A stretch of DNA of 5,931 bases from Candidatus Saccharimonadales bacterium (lineage in GTDB: Bacteria > Patescibacteriota > Saccharimonadia > Saccharimonadales > UBA4665). Location: contig JANWHZ010000040.1 in the NCBI GenBank assembly GCA_025450135.1, positions 1-5,931 on the forward strand. Reading direction: 5' to 3'. A model generated the notes under the pieces. The model saw nothing but the letters and a program-made list of their open reading frames with translations. It searched no databases and was not told where the DNA came from. The stretch's first letter is position 1. Every line of letters starts with the position of its first letter. Of the stretch, positions 1 through 4,829 are shown one piece after another. A program made the position numbers and the translations under genes.

Positions 1-13
1 GCTTATGCTTAGT

Positions 14-29
14 AGTGATCTAGGTCACA
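14..29. promoter_or_regulatory. CRP/FNR-like palindrome upstream of the first gene
   Basis: The half-sites AGTGA and TCACA flank six bases. This matches nine of the ten defined positions of the classic CRP-family site TGTGA-N6-TCACA. Its centre (about 21.5) lies some 55 bases upstream of the transcription start expected from the TATAAT box at 65-70, a region where activators of this family can bind. The match is direct. That a CRP/FNR-type regulator uses it in this organism is inference, since no such regulator is in the window and the upstream gene is not visible. Confidence 0.35.
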
Positions 30-64
30 ATTAATAGCGTTAAATCTGGTCTAACCTGGCGGCG

Positions 65-70
65 TATAAT
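65..70 (+). promoter_or_regulatory. -10 box TATAAT of the first gene
   Basis: A perfect TATAAT lies just before the first gene. The expected transcription start is about 77, leaving a leader of only a few bases before the ATG at 81. No good -35 is seen; TTAAAT at 40-45 with a 19-base spacer is the best and is weak. The box overlaps the in-frame ATG at 69, so that ATG could not be on this transcript. Confidence 0.55.
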
Positions 71-80
71 GATAGGTATT

Positions 81-926
81 ATGGACAACGATCCCACGGA
101 CTTCGAGCCGACGCCTGTCATAGATGACCAACCCCCACATAGCAACATTGCCACACCGTCAACCCACCATAAAACAAAACTCTTTGTATCACTGAGCGTC
201 ATAGCTTTGTTAGTGTTGGCTGGAGGCGCTGCCGCCTATTGGTTCACTAACCATCGCGGCGCCGCAGCACAGACTGGACTGGCTACACCACCGAGTGCCT
301 CCAGTTCATCTGACCAGCCAACTGTACCTAGCGGCACCCAGGCCCCAGGAACGCCTACTCGGTATGTTTCCAATGGTAAAGATCTTAACTTGAGTTTCTC
401 ATATCCCACCAGCTGGACAGTAACACCACCGTCTAACAATAATCCGAACGACCAAACAATCACCGTAACGTCGCCTGCGGTAAGCATGCCGAGTACAAAC
501 GGACAAAGTGTAAATGGCAAAGTGGTGGTTAGTATACGTCCTGGCGGAACAACGTTGGACGAACTTGCTAGCAACCACGCCACAGCTGGGCAAGCCTCAG
601 CGCAGATTGGATACGACAAGCCGACCCCTGCACAACACCAATATCCCTATTTAACATACCTTCACCTCGCGGGGGGTGCTAACCCTAACAGCACTTTTGA
701 GGAAGTAATAATTACCGGCGGTTCGTCATTTGCTAAGGACCAGGTAATTTTAGCTGCTGACCTCAGCCTGCTTGATCCGATCGTTAGTGCTCGTTTTTAC
801 ACATGCAGCAATCAAACGTGCGCAACGACCAACTCGGCAGCATTGAGTATCACAAATAGTACATGGCTCAATACTGACGTCTGTACGCAGACGCTCGCGC
901 TCTTCCAATCTCTTGAAATAAACTAG
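81..926 (+). CDS. Membrane-anchored extracytoplasmic protein, unknown function
   Basis: This is a 281-residue protein I do not recognise. It has an acidic, Pro-rich cytoplasmic N-terminus (about 1-33), one hydrophobic helix (about 34-54, preceded by HHKTK), then a Ser/Pro/Thr/Gly-rich linker (about 65-92). An outer domain follows (about 96-281), opening with an LSFSYPTSW strand and closing with ALFQSLEIN. The aromatic-Tyr-Pro-x-x-Trp opening recalls lipoprotein and PsbP-like folds, a weak resemblance only. Three Cys (242, 247, 268) in the last 40 residues could form a disulfide outside the cell. The ATG at 81 is preferred over the in-frame ATG at 69 because a TATAAT box overlaps 69; using 69 adds only four residues. 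The TAG stop shares CTAG (923-926) with the convergent cupredoxin gene. A surface or envelope role is inferred from topology. Confidence 0.85.
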   Translation: MDNDPTDFEPTPVIDDQPPHSNIATPSTHHKTKLFVSLSVIALLVLAGGAAAYWFTNHRGAAAQTGLATPPSASSSSDQPTVPSGTQAPGTPTRYVSNGKDLNLSFSYPTSWTVTPPSNNNPNDQTITVTSPAVSMPSTNGQSVNGKVVVSIRPGGTTLDELASNHATAGQASAQIGYDKPTPAQHQYPYLTYLHLAGGANPNSTFEEVIITGGSSFAKDQVILAADLSLLDPIVSARFYTCSNQTCATTNSAALSITNSTWLNTDVCTQTLALFQSLEIN

Positions 927-1375
927 CGACTTAGCACGGTAAAGGTGCCGATCGACGAGTCATCAACGTGATCGTGAAACGTATAGGTGCCCAGCTTATT
1001 AAACGTTATAGTCATGCTTTGGTTCTCTGCCAAAGTTTGTTCGGTAACACCATCGTACGCAATATGATGATCATGCGGGCCGAACGCCATCACCCTCAAT
1101 TTTGGATCCTTGTTAATAATCGTTAGCGTATCGCACAGCGTTCCAGTAGTAGCTGCGGGATCAGCTTGACTGTTATGGATAACAACAAAATGGCCCGCGC
1201 CTGCTTTGGCGCAGTTGACAGTATCATTCGTAGCGCTCAGGCTTAGATACCAACTTGCCGCCGCTCGAGATGCAAACACCAGGGCTGCGGCTGCCACAAC
1301 CATACCAACTATCCATAGCACCATTGATACTGCCGACCTGGGGGCGGGTTCGGAACTAGTTGGTGCAGTATCCAT
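923..1375 (-). CDS. Membrane-anchored cupredoxin-like protein lacking the copper Cys
   Basis: This 150-residue protein has a short cytoplasmic tail rich in Ser/Pro, one transmembrane helix (about 18-39) and an outer beta-sandwich domain (about 55-150). The domain shows cupredoxin landmarks: a strand ending CDTLTIINKD (from 81), a His cluster GPHDHHIAYDG (His101, 103, 104), and the final hairpin GTYTFHDHV...GTFTV (His134, His136). In blue copper proteins that last loop carries Cys-x-x-His-x-x-x-x-Met. Here the Cys place is Asp in FHDH and no Met follows, so a type 1 copper centre is unlikely; a His-based metal site is possible. Cys55 and Cys81 may pair. The ATG at 1375 is chosen because TATGCT ends exactly 6 bases before it, with TTGCAT 17 bases further up. 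A GTG at 1444 would add 23 residues ahead of the tail with no ribosome site. An electron-transfer or metal-handling role is inferred. Confidence 0.85.
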   Translation of the reverse strand: MDTAPTSSEPAPRSAVSMVLWIVGMVVAAAALVFASRAAASWYLSLSATNDTVNCAKAGAGHFVVIHNSQADPAATTGTLCDTLTIINKDPKLRVMAFGPHDHHIAYDGVTEQTLAENQSMTITFNKLGTYTFHDHVDDSSIGTFTVLSR

Positions 1376-1381
1376 ACTGTA

Positions 1382-1410
1382 AGCATATGGAGGGTATGCA
1401 TCGAATGCAA
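1382..1410 (-). promoter_or_regulatory. Promoter of the cupredoxin gene, leaderless geometry
   Basis: Read on the minus strand, TTGCAT (1410-1405), a 17-base spacer and TATGCT (1387-1382) are followed by exactly 6 bases and the ATG at 1375. Transcription would start on the A of ATG. No Shine-Dalgarno sequence precedes the ATG. The bases just upstream of the -35 are AT-rich, as in an UP element. Confidence 0.5.
1383..1409. repeat. Overlapping dyads across the cupredoxin promoter
   Basis: Two perfect dyads share bases: GCATA-N7-TATGC (1383-1399) and TGCAT-CGA-ATGCA (1397-1409). The first covers the -10 and the second covers the -35. Their position on both promoter elements suggests a repressor operator, but no regulator is identified. 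Confidence 0.4.
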
Positions 1411-1456
1411 ATTTTTCAATTAGCGCAATCGTAAGATAGATCACTGCCCGTTAGCA

Positions 1457-1499
1457 CATGTTTGCCTAAAATAAAGTTGTTAAGAGGTAGGCAAACGTG
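1457..1499. promoter_or_regulatory. Inverted repeat enclosing the yggT ribosome site and start codon
   Basis: GTTTGCCTA (1460-1468) and TAGGCAAAC (1488-1496) are perfect complements separated by 19 bases. The stem extends outward by C-G, A-T and one G-T wobble, giving 12 pairs over 1457-1499. The right arm includes the GTG start, and the loop holds the Shine-Dalgarno sequence. A possible -10, TAAAAT (1467-1472), overlaps the left arm. It could act as a DNA operator over that promoter, or as an RNA hairpin hiding the start codon if transcription begins further upstream. Confidence 0.6.
1482..1487 (+). promoter_or_regulatory. Shine-Dalgarno sequence of yggT
   Basis: AAGAGG ends 9 bases before the GTG at 1497 and decides that start over the in-frame ATG at 1512. 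It is the only clear ribosome-binding site in front of any gene in this window. Confidence 0.65.
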
Positions 1500-1784
1500 G
1501 TCGCAACTTTTATGTATGTCGTTTTTGGGATTATCGAACTATTACTCATACTGCGGTTTGTGCTGCTATTCATCGGCGCCAATGCGGCCAACACATTTGT
1601 AACCTGGGTATACACCTGGAGCGGGCCGTTTGCTGCGCCGTTTGCTGGTATATTTGGTCAGCACTCAGTGGCTGCCGGACAAGGTGCTGTAGTTCAGAGC
1701 GTATTTGACTGGACCTCGCTTGTAGCGCTTATCGCGTATGCGGTCATCGGCGCAGTGCTCGTCCGACTACTTTCACACATCTAA
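1497..1784 (+). CDS. YggT family membrane protein
   Basis: This 95-residue integral membrane protein carries one copy of the YggT domain. A first hydrophobic segment (about 4-28) runs into the family signature Arg20-Phe...Gly27-Ala-Asn. A short amphipathic stretch follows with Trp41-Ser-Gly-Pro-Phe and a second Pro-Phe, then FDWTS (from 70) leads into a second helix (about 74-92). Single-repeat forms of about 80-100 residues are usual in Gram-positives, cyanobacteria and related groups, while proteobacterial YggT is a double repeat. The family is linked to cell division, envelope or osmotic stress roles, with no firm biochemical function. The GTG start is supported by AAGAGG 9 bases upstream. 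Its start region is held in a 12-bp inverted repeat, suggesting expression control. The SRAP gene follows 68 bases downstream on the same strand. Confidence 0.9.
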   Translation: MVATFMYVVFGIIELLLILRFVLLFIGANAANTFVTWVYTWSGPFAAPFAGIFGQHSVAAGQGAVVQSVFDWTSLVALIAYAVIGAVLVRLLSHI

Positions 1785-1815
1785 GCAACGTTTGTTTCTG
1801 CCTGTAAGCAGGTTC

Positions 1816-1855
1816 ACATACGTAGTATGTTTACTTGCGCATACTAGTAAGTATG
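1816..1855. promoter_or_regulatory. Tandem CATAC/GTATG dyads before the SRAP gene
   Basis: Two perfect dyads lie in tandem: ACATAC-GTA-GTATGT (1816-1830) and CATACT-AGTA-AGTATG (1840-1855). This gives four half-sites CATAC/GTATG, with centres about 24 bases apart. The outermost arms also match as CACATAC (1815-1821) and GTATGTG (1851-1857). The second dyad covers the -10-like hexamer and the start codon. This is the layout of a two-site repressor operator. A damage-responsive regulator would fit the gene's role but is not shown. Confidence 0.5.
1840..1845 (+). promoter_or_regulatory. -10-like hexamer of the SRAP gene
   Basis: CATACT ends 7 bases before the ATG at 1853, so a transcript from it would start at or one base before the ATG. 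TTCACA (1813-1818) resembles a -35, but its 21-base spacing is too long to count on. Confidence 0.35.
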
Positions 1856-2542
1856 TGTGGGCGATATGCACTCATTCAAACGAATGAACTGGCCGAACGA
1901 TTTACCATTGATGACGAGGATTTTCAAGAACTTGCTGACAGTCTGAAGCCACGCTATAACGTTGCACCTGAGCAAATTATGCCAGTCGTGACGAGGTACA
2001 ACGATACAAACCATCTAGAACTGATGCAATGGGGCTTTATGCCACCATGGGCAAGAGAGCCACGGGACGTCATGAAATACAATACGTTTAATGCGCGCAG
2101 CGAAGGAATTTTCGATAAGGCATTGTGGCGGCGAGCGGTACGAGACCGGCGTTGCCTGGTCCCAGCCAGTGGCTTTTACGAGTGGCAGCAAACGGCGCTT
2201 GGTAAGCAGCCCTACTACATTCACGCTAAAGAATCGGATATATGCGCGTTCGCCGGCGTTTACCGCTATTGGGAAGTCGAACAGGGTGCCAAGCTTGGTA
2301 CATATAGCATTCTGACAACCACGGCTAATCATGCACTGGCACCGATCCATCACCGCATGCCAGTTATTTTAGATCCGACTACAGAGGACCGATGGCTCGA
2401 TCCGGCGGCTACGCCAGAAACGCTGCAGTCATTGCTCCGACCATATACTAGTGGATGGCTGGATATATATGCAGTGGACAAAGCAGTCAATGTGGCTCGA
2501 TTGGACGGGGCAACGCTACTCAACCCAATCAATAGCAAATAG
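1853..2542 (+). CDS. SRAP (YedK/HMCES) abasic-site processing protein
   Basis: This 229-residue SOS response-associated peptidase family protein is full length. In this family the Cys exposed after removal of Met1 bonds covalently to abasic sites in single-stranded DNA, shielding them from error-prone handling. All key elements are visible: Met-Cys2-Gly-Arg-Tyr at the start, RYNVAP (34-39), WGFMPPWA (60-67), FNARSE with Asn80, RCLVPASGFYEW with Glu110, and TTTAN...IHHRMP with active-site His166. The start must be 1853, because catalytic Cys must be residue 2; an upstream TTG at 1835 would bury it. There is no Shine-Dalgarno sequence, and a -10-like CATACT lies 7 bases before the ATG within tandem dyads. 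The stop TAG directly abuts the stop of the convergent aldehyde dehydrogenase gene. In E. coli yedK is a repair-associated gene, and the operator-like dyads hint at regulated expression here. Confidence 0.96.
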   Translation: MCGRYALIQTNELAERFTIDDEDFQELADSLKPRYNVAPEQIMPVVTRYNDTNHLELMQWGFMPPWAREPRDVMKYNTFNARSEGIFDKALWRRAVRDRRCLVPASGFYEWQQTALGKQPYYIHAKESDICAFAGVYRYWEVEQGAKLGTYSILTTTANHALAPIHHRMPVILDPTTEDRWLDPAATPETLQSLLRPYTSGWLDIYAVDKAVNVARLDGATLLNPINSK

Positions 2543-3913
2543 CTATTTCCGAACAGCAATCTGCCTACTCAGTGTAACTTCGTGGAAACCTTCCGTGCCA
2601 TGCTCACGTCCAGATCCCGATTGCTTCATGCCTCCGAAAAAGTTCTCTGGACGAATATAGACAGCACCGTTATGGCTGACCATACACGTCTCAAGCTGCT
2701 GGGCGATACGCCTAAAGCGCTCAGGGTCAGAAGTGAATACATAGCCACCGAGCCCATATCTGGTGTCATTCGCCAAGTGTATAGCTTCAGCTTCGGATTT
2801 AAATGTGACGATCGGTAACACTGGACCAAATACTTCCTCCTGCCAAACACGCATATCTGGTGTAATGTGAGCGAGTAGCGTCGGCTCATAATACGCGCCC
2901 TCGAACCTCTGCGGGCGTGAACCGCCAAGTAGCACCTTTGCACCTTTCGCAGTAGCGTCAGCAACCTGGTTTTCCAGCAGCTCGAGTTGCCGTTTGGCGA
3001 CAAGTGGCCCGAGATCAGTACTTTCATTACGTGCGTCGCCTATTTTCTTCGTCTGAATTAGATCTGACAGGGCTGCAACTACCTCATCATATTTGTTCGC
3101 GTGGACAATTAGCCGCTTCAAACCGTCACAGGCCTGGCCGCTATTCATAAAGCGATATAAGTACACATCACTCACAATTGCTGGCACATCGGCATCGTCA
3201 AAGATAATACCCGGAGCTGAACCGCCTAGTTCCATGCATGTCGGTATCAGCCGTGCTCCAGCGCGTGCCGCTATTGACGCGCCAGCTTTCGTACTACCCG
3301 TAAAGCAAACAAAATCAATGTCAGCGTCTACTAACAATCGTCCCACTTCGGCATCGCCGTAGACTTCGTTGAATACCCCTTTGGGTAATACAGTCGTTAA
3401 TATCTTCTCGATCCAGGCACCACAGAACGGCGTTTCTTCAGAATGCTTGAATACAACTGTGTTGCCAGCAACCAGGTTCTGACCACACTGCCATACAAAA
3501 TTAGCAAATGGAAAGTTCCACGGCACGATACAAGCGGCCACGCCACGCGGTAACCGGTGCAGCTCGTGACGCTCTCGCTCGTCTTCGTAGGTAACGACGG
3601 GATGCAGCGCCACTTCTGCTTGATCCAAATACGAATTCCAGAAATCAATGGTCCAAGCAAAGTCAGCACGCGCATCCCTAATGGGCATACCCATTTCTTC
3701 AGACTCAAGCGCAATCATCTCTTCAGCCTGCTCTTCAAACCGTTCGCCAGCTTTCCGTAGTAGTGTGATGCGCTCTGCCAGCCCCAAGTCTTGCCAAGCT
3801 CGTTGAGCCTTATGCGCCAATGCAACCTTTTCTGTAACCACTGCTGGAGTGGACGCTTCCATTTCGCCGATAGTTTCGTATCCTCGCGACGGGTTTGTTG
3901 ATAACAATTTCAT
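2543..3913 (-). CDS. NAD(P)-dependent aldehyde dehydrogenase, Sad/YneI-like
   Basis: This 456-residue aldehyde dehydrogenase superfamily enzyme oxidises an aldehyde to its acid with NAD(P)+. Visible elements are VPWNFPF with oxyanion Asn133, cofactor-binding Lys156 (FKHSEETP), FTGSTKAG (204-211), ELGGSAPG with general base Glu228, SGQAC with nucleophile Cys262, and EEVFGP with Glu360. The length, the KH in place of KP at the cofactor Lys, and the pattern GSTKAGASIAARAG...CMELGGS resemble E. coli Sad (YneI, about 462 residues), so succinate semialdehyde is a reasonable guess, not proven. The ATG at 3913 is chosen because an extended -10 (TGC-CATAAT) ends 6 bases upstream and the protein aligns from there; an upstream start at 3970 would add 19 unlikely residues. 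It lies 74 bases downstream of the Nudix gene on the same strand, but the promoter suggests independent transcription. Confidence 0.95.
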   Translation of the reverse strand: MKLLSTNPSRGYETIGEMEASTPAVVTEKVALAHKAQRAWQDLGLAERITLLRKAGERFEEQAEEMIALESEEMGMPIRDARADFAWTIDFWNSYLDQAEVALHPVVTYEDERERHELHRLPRGVAACIVPWNFPFANFVWQCGQNLVAGNTVVFKHSEETPFCGAWIEKILTTVLPKGVFNEVYGDAEVGRLLVDADIDFVCFTGSTKAGASIAARAGARLIPTCMELGGSAPGIIFDDADVPAIVSDVYLYRFMNSGQACDGLKRLIVHANKYDEVVAALSDLIQTKKIGDARNESTDLGPLVAKRQLELLENQVADATAKGAKVLLGGSRPQRFEGAYYEPTLLAHITPDMRVWQEEVFGPVLPIVTFKSEAEAIHLANDTRYGLGGYVFTSDPERFRRIAQQLETCMVSHNGAVYIRPENFFGGMKQSGSGREHGTEGFHEVTLSRQIAVRK

Positions 3914-3919
3914 GCTTGC

Positions 3920-3928
3920 ATTATGGCA
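3920..3928 (-). promoter_or_regulatory. Extended -10 promoter of the aldehyde dehydrogenase gene
   Basis: On the minus strand TGC-CATAAT (3928-3920) is followed by exactly 6 bases and the ATG at 3913, giving a leaderless start. The TGn extension may make up for the absence of a recognisable -35. CATAAT matches TATAAT at five of six positions. Confidence 0.5.
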
Positions 3929-3987
3929 TACGCCACAAGACCTAGACAGAGGCAGCAATGATGCATGCAATGTAAAAATCGCAGTTA

Positions 3988-4623
3988 TTAATATAGTAAA
4001 TCTTGATCGCCTTGGAAGTAACGTTCGGCAAGCCGAGCAATTTTATAGTGGTAGTTATCCCAATTCCAAGGAAAGGATTTTTGAGTCACCGTCATATCAA
4101 ACATCGTACCGTCATGCTTCATTGCTTTGGCCTGGAACGCATATGTCTGATCGTGGTGGACTTTGAGCAACTCTGCGATAGGGCAGGAGCATATGGCGTA
4201 AACCTCGTTCGGATCGAGTTTATATGATGCCAGTGGCGAGTCATCCTCGATAATGTATATTTCCATAATATTTTTCTTCTGGCCTCTTTCGTTGACCTCG
4301 CCAACATGCATTTTCTGACCGACATACACGGCTCGAGCAGGATTATAGGTCTTGCCTAATTCTTCCTCGGCCTCACGGATGCCGTCTAGACCAGACTCAC
4401 CGGTCGTATAATGTCCACCAACAGTTATATCCAACATGTTTGGCGCCCAGACAACGTTCGGGCCACGCTGCTGGTAGATAATACTTGGCACCGGCTGCCG
4501 GGAGAGAACCCAGAGATTAAAGATACGAACCCAGTCACCATCTTTCAATGTTTGACTTCGCAATTTTACAACCCCACTTGGTTTAAAGTCAGGCAGCCGG
4601 AGTACGTCAAGTTGGTCTTCCAT
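3988..4623 (-). CDS. Nudix hydrolase, YfcD/IPP-isomerase-like subgroup
   Basis: This 211-residue protein has a central Nudix fold. The Nudix helix is visible at 70-91: Gly70-x5-Glu76, then Arg83-Glu84-x-x-Glu87-Glu88-x-Gly90, the divalent-metal and diphosphate-binding site. Between Glu76 and Arg83 there are six residues where the usual signature has seven. The preceding stretch (RIFNLWVL at 33-40, QQRG, then PNMLDITVGGH) is like the YfcD/isopentenyl-diphosphate isomerase branch, which typically reads PG-x-x-D-x-x-x-G-G/H there. The C-terminal third (about 140-211) is Trp- and Tyr-rich and family-specific. The substrate cannot be told; nucleoside or isoprenoid diphosphates are the family range. 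The ATG at 4623 has an extended -10 (TGA-TACCAT) ending 6 bases upstream and no Shine-Dalgarno sequence. The aldehyde dehydrogenase gene follows after 74 bases. Confidence 0.88.
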   Translation of the reverse strand: MEDQLDVLRLPDFKPSGVVKLRSQTLKDGDWVRIFNLWVLSRQPVPSIIYQQRGPNVVWAPNMLDITVGGHYTTGESGLDGIREAEEELGKTYNPARAVYVGQKMHVGEVNERGQKKNIMEIYIIEDDSPLASYKLDPNEVYAICSCPIAELLKVHHDQTYAFQAKAMKHDGTMFDMTVTQKSFPWNWDNYHYKIARLAERYFQGDQDLLY

Positions 4624-4629
4624 AAGGCC

Positions 4630-4638
4630 ATGGTATCA
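4630..4638 (-). promoter_or_regulatory. Extended -10 promoter of the Nudix gene
   Basis: On the minus strand TGA-TACCAT (4638-4630) is followed by exactly 6 bases and the ATG at 4623, again predicting a leaderless transcript. The hexamer matches the consensus at four positions. No convincing -35 is seen at 16-18 bases. Confidence 0.45.
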
Positions 4639-4695
4639 CGCACTTGCTGTTTGCGTGCCAGTCGATAACATAGCCGGAGCATGATACTTTCCAGT

Positions 4696-4756
4696 CCGGT
4701 TGTTTGCGTCCAGCCCGTACTAGGCAAGGCGGGCGACTGGACCGTGCGCAACACGG
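4696..4756. other. Long imperfect hairpin in the Nudix/serine hydrolase divergent region
   Basis: A 61-base segment folds on itself with about 19 Watson-Crick pairs. From the outside these are CCG (4696-4698) with CGG (4754-4756), TGT (4701-4703) with ACA (4751-4753), TGCG (4705-4708) with CGCA (4747-4750), TCCAG (4709-4713) with CTGGA (4737-4741), and CCCG (4714-4717) with CGGG (4730-4733). The loop is 12 bases and bulges are 1-5 bases. It sits almost exactly midway between the two divergent start codons (4623 and 4830), outside both core promoters, and no T-run follows on either strand. It may be a small RNA, an extruded DNA structure or a remnant; function is unknown. The rest of 4639-4817 shows nothing else I can name. 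Confidence 0.4.
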
Positions 4757-4817
4757 CGGCAGAGGCACTTCAGGCACCACAACCTCACATATTACAGCAG
4801 CTACCCAGCAAGGCCGC

Positions 4818-4823
4818 TATACT
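4818..4823 (+). promoter_or_regulatory. -10 box TATACT of the serine hydrolase gene
   Basis: TATACT matches TATAAT at five of six positions and ends exactly 6 bases before the ATG at 4830, so transcription should begin on the start codon. The only -35-like word, TTACAG (4792-4797), is 20 bases away, which is long. Confidence 0.5.
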
Positions 4824-4829
4824 ACACGT

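Noticed and set aside
236..619. Reading frame on the minus strand inside the first gene
   Set aside because: It is a shadow of the well-supported plus-strand gene and shows no recognisable domain.
1376..1444. Extension of the cupredoxin protein to a GTG at 1444
   Set aside because: There is no ribosome site, and it would read through the promoter dyads. The ATG at 1375 has a well-spaced promoter and gives a normal cytoplasmic tail.
1798..1812. Small hairpin CCTG-TAAG-CAGG after yggT
   Set aside because: It is a four-pair stem with no T-run, too weak for a terminator.
1835..1852. TTG start for the SRAP protein
   Set aside because: The family needs Cys as residue 2, which fixes the start at 1853.
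2626..3027. Other-frame reading frames inside the aldehyde dehydrogenase gene
   Set aside because: They are Arg/Leu/Ser-rich shadow translations. The real gene has every catalytic motif in its own frame.
3914..3970. Longer aldehyde dehydrogenase start at 3970
   Set aside because: The extra 19 residues do not look like the family N-terminus, and a promoter lies between that start and the ATG at 3913.
4639..4817. SRP RNA or 6S RNA in the divergent region
   Set aside because: No SRP helix-8 tetraloop motif is seen, and the region lacks the long central-bubble layout and length expected of 6S RNA.
4704..4829. N-terminal extension of the serine hydrolase back to ATG 4704
   Set aside because: It runs through the intergenic hairpin, is rich in Arg/Gly/Thr with no domain, and lies upstream of a -10 box placed for a start at 4830.
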